A stretch of DNA of 64,000 nucleotides from Eubacteriales bacterium (GCA_030537195.1 JAUNOK010000014.1:1-64000); one strand, 5' to 3'. Shown: positions 1-8,675, counted from the stretch's first letter. Notes: generated by a model not told the origin, from the sequence alone. Program-made: numbers and translations.

Positions 1-113
1 ATTACAGATACATTTCTCCCAGCACTCTTTAAATTAGTATTAATTTCTTTACAGATAGTAGCTAACCCCCCCCTTAATTTTTCTGCATGTCAATCTATTT
101 TTCATATCATCAT

Positions 114-190
114 AAAAAAAGCAGTTATTCTGCCCAAATCCAAAAGTCAGACACAAATCTGACAATCCAAATATAGTCAGAATAACTGCT
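114..190 (-). terminator. Terminator after rlmD
   Basis: A perfect 13-bp inverted repeat (AGCAGTTATTCTG at 120-132 and its complement at 178-190) encloses a second small stem (GTCAGA/TCTGAC). On the minus strand the stem is followed by a run of seven T. It lies just past the rlmD stop codon, so it is read as a rho-independent terminator with an unusually long, branched loop. Confidence 0.8.
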
Positions 191-211
191 GTAATAATTA
201 CATTTTGCATG

Positions 212-1375
212 TTATCTCTTAAGCAGAATCACATTCTCCACATGCTCCGTATGCGGGAACAGATCAAAAGGCTGGCATGCAGTCACCTTATATCCGCCCT
301 TTACAAGCACCTTAACATCCCTCGCCTGTGTATCAGGACCGCATGAAATATACACAATCCTGTCTGGTTTAATCTTGAGAAGCGAATTAAGAAATTCTGG
401 TGTACTTCCGCTTCTTGGCGGGTCCATGATGACAACATCTGCCTTTGCATTTTTCGCATACTCAACAAGAAAATCTCCTGCGTCAGCATTAACAAATGTG
501 GTATTCTTTATATTGTTAATTGAAGCGTTTACCTTGGCATCTGACACAGCTTCTGAATTAAGCTCAACGCCGATAACTTTGCCAGCCTTCTTGGATGCTA
601 CTATTCCTATAGTACCAATGCCGCAATATGCATCAATTACAGTATCTTTCTTTGATATGTCAGCAAGCTGGATTGCCTTCTTGTACAGCTTTTCAGTCTG
701 CTGGTGGTTAATCTGATAGAATGATGTCGGGCTTATTCTGAACCTGCAGCCACACAGCACATCTTCGATATAGCCTTTTCCCTTAAGAACAATATTTCTC
801 TTTCCAAGCACCATGCTTGTGCGCCTGTCATTAATGTTCTGAACAATTGTAGTAATTTCAGGGTGCTTTTCACATAACACCTTAAGAAAATTGTTCTTTG
901 ATGGAAATGCAACTCCTGCTGTAACAATAACGAGCATAATCTCCTTTGTCGAAAATCCTTTTCTTAAAAGAATATGACGTATCAATCCCTTTCCTGCATC
1001 CTCATCATATGGCTGATATTTAAATGAAGCTATAAGTTCTTTAATATCCTTAATAATGTCTGTACACTGTGAATCTTCAATCATACAATCTGAAGTATCA
1101 ACTATTCTGTGGCTGTTTTCCTCGTAAGTTCCTGCTATCACATTTCTGGAATCATCAAGTCCTACAACTGCATGAACTTTATTGCGGTAATATATCGGTC
1201 TGTACATCCCTACAATATCATCAACCTTAACATATTTGCCAAAAAGTTCTTCAATATACTTCTGCTTAACTGCAAGCTCATTGTCATATTTCATTCCGGC
1301 ATAATCGCAGCCACCGCATTTTTCTGAAAATGCACAATGAATCCGTCTTTCCTTCTCATCATATCTATTCGTCAT
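212..1375 (-). CDS. rlmD: 23S rRNA (uracil-C5)-methyltransferase, RumA/RlmD type
   Basis: 387 aa. SAM-dependent RNA uracil-5-methyltransferase of the TrmA/RumA/RlmD family, acting on 23S rRNA in the cytoplasm. The N-terminus carries C14, C20 and C23 in C-X5-C-X2-C spacing, plus a later SDCMI cysteine, matching the RumA iron-sulfur site. The C-terminal Rossmann methyltransferase has DAYCGIGTIG (SAM loop), DPPRSGS and the catalytic YISCGP motif, and ends in the typical PHTEHVENV block. It starts almost directly at the cluster, so the N-terminal TRAM domain of E. coli RumA is absent. Firmicutes often carry several paralogues, so the exact target (U1939 or U747) is inferred only. Confidence 0.88.
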   Translation of the reverse strand: MTNRYDEKERRIHCAFSEKCGGCDYAGMKYDNELAVKQKYIEELFGKYVKVDDIVGMYRPIYYRNKVHAVVGLDDSRNVIAGTYEENSHRIVDTSDCMIEDSQCTDIIKDIKELIASFKYQPYDEDAGKGLIRHILLRKGFSTKEIMLVIVTAGVAFPSKNNFLKVLCEKHPEITTIVQNINDRRTSMVLGKRNIVLKGKGYIEDVLCGCRFRISPTSFYQINHQQTEKLYKKAIQLADISKKDTVIDAYCGIGTIGIVASKKAGKVIGVELNSEAVSDAKVNASINNIKNTTFVNADAGDFLVEYAKNAKADVVIMDPPRSGSTPEFLNSLLKIKPDRIVYISCGPDTQARDVKVLVKGGYKVTACQPFDLFPHTEHVENVILLKR

Positions 1376-1459
1376 AAAATATTAAACTCCTCATCTCTCC
1401 TCATGCTTACAGCTCATACTCAAGATTTTCGTTATGTCTTGCCTGAGCTACTCGCACAA

Positions 1460-1491
1460 AAGGGCAACCGCCTATACAAGCAGTTGCCCTT
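1460..1491 (-). terminator. Terminator after rpoZ
   Basis: A 9-bp perfect stem (AAGGGCAAC/GTTGCCCTT) with a 14-nt loop lies 18 bp past the rpoZ stop. The stem end reads CCCTTTT on the minus strand, so the U tract is short. It separates rpoZ from rlmD. Confidence 0.6.
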
Positions 1492-1509
1492 AACATCAGT
1501 CTTTGTTAA

Positions 1510-1890
1510 TTATAATGAAGTATTCTCGTCTGTACTTCCAAGAATCTTAACCTTACCTTCGTAGAATTCTTTAACTGCGATTGATAATGGCTTGTCTTTC
1601 TCTGAACATCTTACAAGAGGAGTTCCAACCTGAAGCTTTCTCTCATCTTCCTTAGAGATTCTCTTCTCCTCAATCTTATCCTTGTCCTTTTCTTTCTCTT
1701 TTTCCTTGTTGCTTGCTTCAATTCTTGCCTTGGCAATCTTCTCTTCAACGCTTCTTGCATCGATGATTTCCTTAGCTCTGTTAGCAGTTGCCTTAACAAT
1801 TGAATATCTGCTCTGTACTAAAGGCTGCTCGCCTTCTTCAACCTCACTGTTAATTACAGCCATTAATTCAGTATACGATGGATGTATCAT
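1510..1890 (-). CDS. rpoZ: DNA-directed RNA polymerase omega subunit
   Basis: 126 aa. Omega supports assembly and stability of RNA polymerase by clamping the beta' C-terminus. The N-terminal core has the family signature (MIHPSYTELM, then SRYSIVKATANRAKEII). Between about residues 52 and 85 there is a very charged Lys/Glu/Asp segment, which makes the protein longer than the usual 60-90 aa. The C-terminal part (PLSIAVKEFYEGKVKI) is recognisable again. It begins 4 bp downstream of gmk, the classic gmk-rpoZ pairing, so the two are almost certainly co-transcribed. Confidence 0.92.
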   Translation of the reverse strand: MIHPSYTELMAVINSEVEEGEQPLVQSRYSIVKATANRAKEIIDARSVEEKIAKARIEASNKEKEKEKDKDKIEEKRISKEDERKLQVGTPLVRCSEKDKPLSIAVKEFYEGKVKILGSTDENTSL

Positions 1891-1894
1891 TATA

Positions 1895-2524
1895 TTATTC
1901 TCCTTTCGAATAAACCTTTAATTCTTCTTTAATATTATTAATCAGTCCAAGATTATACTTAGCTTTCATCTTCTCAGATAACACAATATCATGAATACGG
2001 CTGACACATAAATCAACTTCATCATTGATAACTATGTAATCATAATTCTCAACACCTTCTGCTTCCTCTGCTGCTCTTGAAAGACGGGCTTTGATTGTCG
2101 CCTCATCTTCTGTTCCTCTGCCACGGAGTCTCTTTTCAAGTTCTGCCGCTGTAGGAGGTGTTATAAACATAAGCACAGCATCAGGGAACATTCTCTTGAT
2201 ATTCATAGCACCCTGTATCTCAATCTCAAGAATAACATTGTTGCCATTATCAAGCTGTTCTTCAACATATGCCTTAGGTGTTCCATAATAATTGCCAACA
2301 TACTGTGCATGCTCAATTAAAGCATCTTCAGCAATCATCTTCTCGAATTCTTCTACAGTCTTAAAGAAATATTCTCTTCCATCAACTTCGCCTTCTCTAG
2401 GCTTTCTTGTTGTAGCTGATATAGAAAGTGAATACTCATCATGAAGCTCTAAAAGGCGCTTCATAACAGTTCCTTTTCCTGCACCAGAAAATCCTGAAAT
2501 AACTAATAATAGTCCTTTGCTCAT
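1895..2524 (-). CDS. gmk: Guanylate kinase
   Basis: 209 aa. Phosphorylates GMP to GDP with ATP, a required step of GTP synthesis and (p)ppGpp metabolism. The P-loop GFSGAGKGTV is at the N-terminus, followed by the GMP-binding TTRKPREGEVDGREYFF block and the lid region (RLRGRGTEDEATIKARL). Length is normal for the family. It is preceded by its own promoter-like sequence (2561-2589) and followed at 4 bp by rpoZ. Confidence 0.97.
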   Translation of the reverse strand: MSKGLLLVISGFSGAGKGTVMKRLLELHDEYSLSISATTRKPREGEVDGREYFFKTVEEFEKMIAEDALIEHAQYVGNYYGTPKAYVEEQLDNGNNVILEIEIQGAMNIKRMFPDAVLMFITPPTAAELEKRLRGRGTEDEATIKARLSRAAEEAEGVENYDYIVINDEVDLCVSRIHDIVLSEKMKAKYNLGLINNIKEELKVYSKGE

Positions 2525-2560
2525 ATAATTACCTCATTCTGCACATAAAGTGCACAAGTT

Positions 2561-2589
2561 ATTATACCTAACAAGCCCCAAACAATCAA
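2561..2589 (-). promoter_or_regulatory. Predicted sigma-A promoter of gmk-rpoZ
   Basis: TTGATT, 17 bp, TATAAT on the minus strand, ending 36 bp before the gmk start. A small hairpin (TGCAC/GTGCA, 2541-2555) lies in the leader. Confidence 0.6.
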
Positions 2590-2641
2590 GTAAATTTAAT
2601 CAAAATAACAACAAATTAACCACAAAATAACGATAAAGCAA

Positions 2642-3520
2642 CTATTCTATGTTCTGAATCTGTTCTCTTACCTTCTCAATTTCAGTCTTAAGGTCAATAG
2701 CTGCATTAGATATCTCAATATCATTAGCCTTGGAAAGAGTTGTGTTAGCTTCTCTGTTCATCTCCTGTGCGATGAAATCCATCTTTCTTCCAATACCGCC
2801 GTCCTCGTTAAGACATTTTCTTGCATGTTCGATATGGCTTCTTAATCTGACAGTTTCCTCGTCAACACATATCTTATCTGCATATATAATAACTTCTGTT
2901 GCGATTCTGCTCTCATCAATAGTTGTATCTCCAAGAAGTTCTCTTACCTTTCCTTCTAACTTACTGCGGTATTCCTTCATAATCTCAGGACTTCTCTTCT
3001 CAACAAATGCTACAAGCTCCTCCATGTGATCAAGCTTTCCTAAAAGATCTTTCTTTAAGTTCTCTCCTTCAAGAATTCTTGTATTAACGAACTGCTCTAA
3101 GGCTGCTTTCATAGCTTCTTCTATAAAATGCCAGAGTTCTTCTTCATCTTCCTGAGCTTCATCCATTGTGATGACCTCTGGAAATCTGGCAAGACCTCCA
3201 ACAGTAATATCATTCTTAAGATTGTATTTATCGGACATATTATTAAATATAGCCATGTATTCATCAGCTATATTCTGGTTGAACTTAAGATTAACCTGAC
3301 TCTCAGAATCATCTTCGTAATTAATAAATATATCTATCTTTCCTCTTGTTGCATACTTCTTAAGTAAGTCTCTCATTCTGCTCTCGAAAACATTAAGCTT
3401 CTTAGGCATCTTGATACCTGCTTCAAGATATCTGTGATTAACTGACTTAATCTCTACTGAAATTTTTCTGTTACCTTTAACTATTTCGCTTCGGCCGAAG
3501 CCTGTCATACTTTTAATCAT
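2642..3520 (-). CDS. yicC: YicC/YloC-family endoribonuclease
   Basis: 292 aa. YicC-family proteins are endoribonucleases that act on RNA in the cytoplasm. The family-defining start MIKSMTGFGRSE is present, followed by SVNHRYLE and RGKIDIFINYE, and the conserved C-terminal GIGRKMDFIAQEMNREANTTLSKAND block. Length matches the family. It stands upstream of gmk as in other Firmicutes, but the small gene remA that often sits between them is not present here. The gene has a divergent promoter region shared with rqcH. Confidence 0.9.
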   Translation of the reverse strand: MIKSMTGFGRSEIVKGNRKISVEIKSVNHRYLEAGIKMPKKLNVFESRMRDLLKKYATRGKIDIFINYEDDSESQVNLKFNQNIADEYMAIFNNMSDKYNLKNDITVGGLARFPEVITMDEAQEDEEELWHFIEEAMKAALEQFVNTRILEGENLKKDLLGKLDHMEELVAFVEKRSPEIMKEYRSKLEGKVRELLGDTTIDESRIATEVIIYADKICVDEETVRLRSHIEHARKCLNEDGGIGRKMDFIAQEMNREANTTLSKANDIEISNAAIDLKTEIEKVREQIQNIE

Positions 3521-3557
3521 TGTTTCTATCCTTCCATTCGCATATAATGCTTAGGAA

Positions 3558-3586
3558 AGTATACCAATTTTTGTGAAAGATAACAA
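3558..3586 (-). promoter_or_regulatory. Predicted promoter of yicC
   Basis: TTGTTA, 17 bp, TATACT on the minus strand, about 38 bp before the yicC start codon, in the 136-bp divergent region with rqcH. Confidence 0.55.
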
Positions 3587-3588
3587 GA

Positions 3589-3616
3589 CTTACAGCGATA
3601 AGTATGTTAATATAAT
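3589..3616 (+). promoter_or_regulatory. Predicted promoter of rqcH
   Basis: CTTACA, 16 bp, TATAAT on the plus strand, 40 bp before the rqcH start. The -35 is weak and overlaps, on the other strand, the -35 of yicC. Confidence 0.45.
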
Positions 3617-3656
3617 GCAATAAGATTAATGAATATTATTAATTAAAGGAGATATT

Positions 3657-5384
3657 ATGGCATTCGATGGAATTACAATATCCAGTATTGTTAATGAATT
3701 AAATAACACAATTAACGGCGGCAGGCTTTACAAGATAGCACAGCCGGAAGCCGACGAAATAATGCTTACAATAAAGACACAGTCAGGTCAGTACAGACTT
3801 GTTTTATCTGCAAATGCATCACTTCCTCTTGCATATCTTACAGACGATAACAAACCATCACCTGCTACTGCACCGAATTTCTGCATGCTTCTTAGAAAAC
3901 ATTTGAACAACGGAAGAATAATATCAATAACACAGCCTAAGTTTGAGCGTGTAATCGATATTGAGGCAGAACATTTAAACGAACTCGGCGACCTGTGCAG
4001 AAAGCACATTATCGCAGAATTCATGGGTAAGCACAGCAACATAATATTATGTGACGACAATAACACAATATTAGACAGCATCAAGCATATATCAGCACAG
4101 ACAAGCTCTGTCAGGGAAGTTTTACCTGGAAGACCTTATTTCATCCCTAATACTGCTGACAAGATTAATCCACTTGAAGCTGACAGAAAGCATTTTGAGG
4201 AGACAGTATTTACCAAGCCAGTACCTGTTGTTAAAGCACTGCTTTCAAGCTATACAGGAATAAGCACATGCATAGCCGAAGAGCTTGCATACCGTGCAGG
4301 TGTTGATGGCGGTCATCCTGCCAACTGCCTTACTGAGCCTATGAAAGATTCGTTATACAATGCATTTGACGCGCTTATGTCTGATGTAAGAAATGGCATC
4401 TACCACCCTGAGATGGTAACTGACAACGGTGTGCCTGCTGAATTTGCTGCTGTGAAGCTTTCTATGTATGACAACCACACAGAATATGATTCCATAAGCA
4501 GACTTATTATCGATTATTACAGACAGAAAGAGATTGCAACACGAATTCATCAGAAGTCTGTTGACATCAGAAGAATTGTAACAACACATCTTGAAAGAGC
4601 TTACAAGAAACTTGATATTCAGGAAAAACAGATAAAAGATACTGAGAAGAAGGACAAATACCGTATCTACGGCGAGCTTCTCACAACTTATGCTTACAGT
4701 ATTCCTACAGGTTCTAAGGAATATGAAGCACTTAATTACTACGATAACACTACAATTAAGATTCCTCTTGATAACACTCTCACACCAATTGAGAATGCTA
4801 ACAAATATTTTGCAAGATATAACAAGCTTAAGAGAACCTATGAAGCCGGTATCCGTCTTATTCAAGAGATTTCTGAAGAAATCAGTTATCTTGAATCAAT
4901 TATCAATGCAATTGAGATATCAGTGACAGAAGCTGACCTTTCTAACATTAAGGAAGAACTTATTGAAACAGGATATATTAAAAGAACTGTTAAAGGAAAG
5001 CACAAAATCACTGCCAACAAGCCAATGCATTTTGTTTCAAGTGATGGATTTGACATATACGTTGGAAAGAATAACATGCAGAATGACGAACTTACCTTTA
5101 AGACAGGCAACGGCAATGACTGGTGGTTTCATGCCAAACAGATGCCCGGCTCTCATGTACTTCTTAAAACTGACGGAAAAGACGTTCCTGACAGAACATT
5201 TGAAGAAGCTGCAAGCCTTGCCGCCTACTACTCTAAAGGCCGTGAGCAGGAAAAGGTCGAAGTTGATTATGTATTAAAGAAAGAAGTTAAGAAGCCTGCC
5301 GGTGCCAAGCCAGGTTTCGTTGTGTATTACACTAACTACTCTATGGTCGCTGACACCGACATTAAAGATATTAAACAGTTATAA
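3657..5384 (+). CDS. rqcH: RqcH, NFACT-family ribosome quality control factor
   Basis: 575 aa. RqcH (bacterial Rqc2/NEMF, formerly called fibronectin-binding protein) binds split 50S subunits carrying a stalled peptidyl-tRNA and drives C-terminal alanine tailing of the nascent chain. NFACT-N spans about residues 1-200, a coiled-coil follows (about 290-440), and the NFACT-R domain contains GFDIYVGKNN, DWWFHA and PGSHV. In place of the Asp97-Arg98 pair important for tRNA binding in B. subtilis RqcH, the aligned residues here are E97-R98. Strong ribosome binding site (AAAGGAG) before ATG. It stands alone between two terminable units. Confidence 0.93.
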   Translation: MAFDGITISSIVNELNNTINGGRLYKIAQPEADEIMLTIKTQSGQYRLVLSANASLPLAYLTDDNKPSPATAPNFCMLLRKHLNNGRIISITQPKFERVIDIEAEHLNELGDLCRKHIIAEFMGKHSNIILCDDNNTILDSIKHISAQTSSVREVLPGRPYFIPNTADKINPLEADRKHFEETVFTKPVPVVKALLSSYTGISTCIAEELAYRAGVDGGHPANCLTEPMKDSLYNAFDALMSDVRNGIYHPEMVTDNGVPAEFAAVKLSMYDNHTEYDSISRLIIDYYRQKEIATRIHQKSVDIRRIVTTHLERAYKKLDIQEKQIKDTEKKDKYRIYGELLTTYAYSIPTGSKEYEALNYYDNTTIKIPLDNTLTPIENANKYFARYNKLKRTYEAGIRLIQEISEEISYLESIINAIEISVTEADLSNIKEELIETGYIKRTVKGKHKITANKPMHFVSSDGFDIYVGKNNMQNDELTFKTGNGNDWWFHAKQMPGSHVLLKTDGKDVPDRTFEEAASLAAYYSKGREQEKVEVDYVLKKEVKKPAGAKPGFVVYYTNYSMVADTDIKDIKQL

Positions 5385-5390
5385 ATGCCA

Positions 5391-5427
5391 AAAAAGGGAT
5401 TATGAAATTAACATTCATAATCCCTTT
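5391..5427. terminator. Bidirectional terminator between rqcH and tyrS
   Basis: A perfect 14-bp stem (AAAGGGATTATGAA/TTCATAATCCCTTT, 5393-5406 and 5414-5427) with a 7-nt loop lies between the convergent ends of rqcH and tyrS. The minus-strand product ends in a clear U run; the plus-strand one in TTTATTAATAT. Confidence 0.85.
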
Positions 5428-5443
5428 ATTAATATCTTAATTA

Positions 5444-6667
5444 TTAGTTGACAGAAACCTTAACGAAAGACTTCTTACCCTTCTTAACAACTACACCTTC
5501 GCCCTCGAACATACTCTTAGGGAACTTAGTTGCTATATCTGCCACTTTCTCTCCATCTACGGAAACACCGCCCTGCTGGATAGTTCTTCTTGCTTCTGAC
5601 TTAGTTGCGGCAAGTCCTGCACCAAATACAAGACTGATTGCATCAATCTCATCATCTGTAAAGCTGTCAGCCTCAAGCTTTGCTGTAGGCATATTAGCTG
5701 CATCTCCGCCAGTAAATATTGCCTTTGCTGTAGCTTCTGCTTTCTTAGCTTCTTCTTCACCATGAACAAGCTTTGTAAGCTCGTAAGCAAGAATCTCCTT
5801 AGCCTTGTTAAGCTGTGCACCTTCCCAGTTATCCATCTTATCAATCTCTTCAAGTGGAAGGAATGTAAGCATACGGATACACTTAAGAACATCTGCATCA
5901 TCAACATTTCTCCAGTACTGGTAGAAATCGTAAGGACTTGTCTTATTAGGGTCAAGCCATACAGCACCTGATGCTGTCTTACCCATCTTCTTACCCTCTG
6001 AGTTAAGAAGAAGTGTGATTGTCATAGCTGAAGCATCCTTGTCAAGCTTTCTTCTGATAAGCTCTGTTCCACCTAACATGTTGCTCCACTGGTCATTACC
6101 ACCAAACTGTAAGTTACAGCCGTATTTCTGGTATAACATATAGAAATCGTATGACTGCATAATCATGTAGTTAAATTCAAGGAAGCTTAATCCTTTTTCC
6201 ATTCTCTGCTTGTAGCACTCAGCTCTTAACATGTTATTAACTGAGAAGCATGCACCAACTTCTCTTAAAAGTTCTACATAGTTAAGGTTAAGAAGCCAGT
6301 CAGCATTATTTACAAGTAATGCCTTGTCATCTGAGAAATCAATGAATCTTGCCATCTGCTTCTTGAAGCAGTCAACATTGTGCTGAATCTGCTCTGGTGT
6401 AAGCATCTTTCTCATATCTGTACGTCCTGATGGATCGCCAATCATAGCTGTACCACCGCCAATAAGTGCGATTGGCTTGTTACCTGCCATCTGAAGTCTC
6501 TTCATAAGGCAGAGTGCCATAAAGTGTCCTACATGAAGGCTGTCTGCTGTTGGATCAAATCCGATGTAGAATGTAGCCTTTCCATTGTTAATAAGGTCTT
6601 TAATAAGTGCTTCATCTGTTACCTGTGCAATAAGACCTCTTGCAACTAACTCGTCGTAAAGTGTCAT
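5444..6667 (-). CDS. tyrS: Tyrosyl-tRNA synthetase
   Basis: 407 aa from the chosen start. Class I aminoacyl-tRNA synthetase charging tRNA-Tyr. The HIGH-like motif is LHVGHFMALCLM, the KMSKS-like motif is KMGKTASG, and the C-terminus is an S4-type RNA-binding domain (SEARRTIQQGGVSVDGEKV). A longer reading frame reaches 6715, but the ATG at 6667 has the ribosome binding site (GAGAGG, 8 nt away) and gives the usual MTLYDELVARGLI start. Expression is predicted to be controlled by the tyrosine T-box immediately upstream. Confidence 0.96.
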   Translation of the reverse strand: MTLYDELVARGLIAQVTDEALIKDLINNGKATFYIGFDPTADSLHVGHFMALCLMKRLQMAGNKPIALIGGGTAMIGDPSGRTDMRKMLTPEQIQHNVDCFKKQMARFIDFSDDKALLVNNADWLLNLNYVELLREVGACFSVNNMLRAECYKQRMEKGLSFLEFNYMIMQSYDFYMLYQKYGCNLQFGGNDQWSNMLGGTELIRRKLDKDASAMTITLLLNSEGKKMGKTASGAVWLDPNKTSPYDFYQYWRNVDDADVLKCIRMLTFLPLEEIDKMDNWEGAQLNKAKEILAYELTKLVHGEEEAKKAEATAKAIFTGGDAANMPTAKLEADSFTDDEIDAISLVFGAGLAATKSEARRTIQQGGVSVDGEKVADIATKFPKSMFEGEGVVVKKGKKSFVKVSVN

Positions 6668-6753
6668 CTTAGTTTCCTCTCTTTTCATTATTTTCATTGC
6701 TGTTTGCGAGCACATCCGCTTGTATTCTCATTGCTGCACGCGCATAAAACGAA

Positions 6754-6787
6754 AGGCTTCCGCCCTTCTTGCAAAGGACGAAAGCCT
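6754..6787 (-). terminator. T-box regulated terminator
   Basis: The stem AGGCTTTCGTCCTT/AAGGGCGGAAGCCT is followed by TTTCGTTTT on the minus strand. Its 5' side lies shortly after the T-box sequence, as needed for the alternative antiterminator fold. Confidence 0.85.
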
Positions 6788-7033
6788 GAACTTACGTGTT
6801 ACCACCTTTATTCATGACAGACTCGCATCTGCCACCTCATTAAGTCCACCAACATGGACTCATGCACTATAACGTGTGCTGCTCCGGCTGCCCCTACTTG
6901 CAATATGCTTTCAGTTCGCTGCTCCAGAATGTATTCAGCTATCCTTACCCTTGCGCCTCTCATCAACCGGCTGCTTTCTGTAAGTTCAGTAATAACCTAC
7001 TTGTTTCCATCAACGCTTTGTAATATCAATTGT
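6754..7033 (-). promoter_or_regulatory. T-box riboswitch (tyrosine) leader of tyrS
   Basis: The 5' leader carries a T-box bulge sequence AAAGGTGGTAACACG (minus strand, 6795-6809), where the uncharged tRNA acceptor end pairs. A GC-rich terminator stem follows (AGGCTTTCGTCC... to ...AGCCT, 6754-6787) and ends in T-rich sequence. Upstream, Stem I contains the loop GAATACATTC, in which TAC (6931-6933) is the Tyr specifier codon, and an AGAG element. Uncharged tRNA-Tyr should favour the antiterminator and switch tyrS on. This explains the long gene-free stretch 6668-7105. Confidence 0.93.
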
Positions 7034-7039
7034 GTATTA

Positions 7040-7068
7040 CTTATAACATAATAGAATATTAAAATCAA
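7040..7068 (-). promoter_or_regulatory. Predicted promoter of the tyrS T-box transcript
   Basis: TTGATT, 17 bp, TATAAG on the minus strand. The start of transcription would fall near 7033, just before Stem I of the T-box. Confidence 0.6.
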
Positions 7069-7073
7069 GCCTC

Positions 7074-7097
7074 ATTCTGAAACAAATATATCAGAAT
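7074..7097 (-). terminator. Possible weak terminator after pyk
   Basis: A 7-bp inverted repeat (ATTCTGA/TCAGAAT) with a 10-nt loop lies right after the pyk stop codon. The T run after it on the minus strand is poor and overlaps the -35 of the tyrS promoter. Confidence 0.35.
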
Positions 7098-7105
7098 AAC
7101 AATTA

Positions 7106-8533
7106 CTAGATTGTAACAACTCTCATTGTGTTAGTAAGTCCTCTCTTAGATGAAGGATCAGAAGATGTAGCGATACCAGCAGAAACAATTACTGTATCTC
7201 CTTCTTCTACGAATCCAGCATGCTCAGAAACTACTAATGCATGCTCAATAATCTTATCTGTAGAAGCTTCTGTAGCAGTCTTAAGAGGTCTTACGCCCCA
7301 GTAAATCTGCATCTTTCTAAGAACATTATCGTATGGAGAACATCCGATAATCTCAGCTTCTGGCTTTAACTTAGATGTAAGTCTTGCTGTGAATCCAGAA
7401 ATTGTAGGACAGATAATAGCCTTAGCTCCAAGGTTATCTGCTGTCTGAACTGCAGCATTACATACAGCACTTGAAATGCTTCTCTTGCTGTGAAGATTAG
7501 AATACTCTGTTGAATGTCCCTTAATCTCCTGCTCTGTTCTCTCTGCAATCTTAACCATCATCTTAACAGCCTCTAATGGGTACTTACCATTAGCTGTCTC
7601 ACCACTAAGCATAACAACGTCTGTTCCGTCGTAGATAGCGTTAGCAACATCAGTAACCTCAGCTCTTGTTGGTCTTGGATTTCTAATCATAGAATCAAGC
7701 ATCTGTGTAGCTGTGATAACTGGCTTATACTTAGCATTACACTTCTTAATGATTTCCTTCTGAACATGTGGAACTTCCTCAGCTGGAATCTCAACACCCA
7801 TATCTCCACGGGCTACCATGATACCATCAGCAACTCTGATGATTTCATCTATATTAGCAATACCTTCAGCGTTCTCAATCTTAGCAATAACTGGGATATC
7901 TGCACCATGCTCCCAGAGAAGGTGCTTGATTTCTTCGATACATGCTGCATTTCTTACAAATGAAGCTGCAATAAAGTCAAATCCCTGCTCAACACCAAAG
8001 ATGATATCTTCCTTATCTTTCTCTGTGATACCTGGAAGTCTGATGCTTACGTTAGGAACATTAACACCCTTCTTAGAACCAAGCTCACCACCATTGATTA
8101 CTGTACATTCGATTTCTGTACCGTCAACCTTATCAACCTTAAGCTCAATAAGACCATCATCGATAAGAATAATATTACCTGTAGTAACATCTTCTGGAAG
8201 GCCTGCATATGTTACCATGTTAATCTTGTCATCTGCTGGAACTTCTCTTGTTGTTAATGTATACTTCTGTCCCTCTACAAGTGTAACCTTCTTGTCATCC
8301 TTAACAGCACCTGTTCTGATCTCAGGTCCCTTAGTATCAAGAAGTGTTGCAATAGGAATATTAAGCTCTTCTCTTACACTCTTAATTAAGGCAAATCTTC
8401 CTGCCTGCTCCTCATGATCACCATGAGAAAAATTAAATCTTGCAATGTCCATTCCTGCTAACGCGAGTTTCTTAATAAGGTCTCTGTCGTTAGTGTTAGG
8501 ACCCATTGTACAAATAATTTTAGTCTTTTTCAT
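7106..8533 (-). CDS. pyk: Pyruvate kinase
   Basis: 475 aa. Converts phosphoenolpyruvate and ADP to pyruvate and ATP, the last glycolytic step. It begins KTKIICTMGPNTND and has the FNFSHG substrate loop, the metal/substrate block around VARGDMGVEIP, and the signature ATQMLDSMIRNPRPTRAEVTDVANAIYDG (no run quoted beyond it). It lacks the extra C-terminal PEP-utiliser-like domain found in Bacillus pyruvate kinases. The frame extends to 8590, but ATG at 8533 has GGAGGAAAGA just before it. Monocistronic, with its own promoter. Confidence 0.97.
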   Translation of the reverse strand: MKKTKIICTMGPNTNDRDLIKKLALAGMDIARFNFSHGDHEEQAGRFALIKSVREELNIPIATLLDTKGPEIRTGAVKDDKKVTLVEGQKYTLTTREVPADDKINMVTYAGLPEDVTTGNIILIDDGLIELKVDKVDGTEIECTVINGGELGSKKGVNVPNVSIRLPGITEKDKEDIIFGVEQGFDFIAASFVRNAACIEEIKHLLWEHGADIPVIAKIENAEGIANIDEIIRVADGIMVARGDMGVEIPAEEVPHVQKEIIKKCNAKYKPVITATQMLDSMIRNPRPTRAEVTDVANAIYDGTDVVMLSGETANGKYPLEAVKMMVKIAERTEQEIKGHSTEYSNLHSKRSISSAVCNAAVQTADNLGAKAIICPTISGFTARLTSKLKPEAEIIGCSPYDNVLRKMQIYWGVRPLKTATEASTDKIIEHALVVSEHAGFVEEGDTVIVSAGIATSSDPSSKRGLTNTMRVVTI

Positions 8534-8575
8534 TCTTTCCTCCAAAATAATTAAATTCGTTTCAAACACATACCT

Positions 8576-8603
8576 AGAATATAATACCACATTTGGCTGT
8601 CAA
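8576..8603 (-). promoter_or_regulatory. Predicted promoter of pyk
   Basis: Consensus TTGACA, 16 bp, TATTCT on the minus strand, 43 bp before the pyk start codon. Confidence 0.65.
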
Positions 8604-8660
8604 ATCAACTAAGTTTTTTATTTAACAAGCTTTTTATGGGTGGAAGTATACGCAAAGAGA

Positions 8661-8675
8661 GACAGGGACGGTGTC
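8661..8675. repeat. Short imperfect palindrome in the pyk/rhomboid intergenic region
   Basis: GACAGGGACGGTGTC, with GACA/TGTC arms, sits in the 211-bp stretch between pyk and the next gene. Its GC-rich ACCGTCCC core differs from the AT-rich surroundings. It resembles short palindromic units scattered in some clostridial genomes, but only one copy was seen here. Confidence 0.3.

Noticed and set aside
61-73. Run of eight C at 66-73, considered as a phase-variation tract
   Set aside because: It lies in noncoding sequence, with no reading frame or promoter that its length would switch.
6854-7051. Plus-strand frame in the region upstream of tyrS
   Set aside because: It is opposite Stem I of the T-box leader, and the T-box explains the region.
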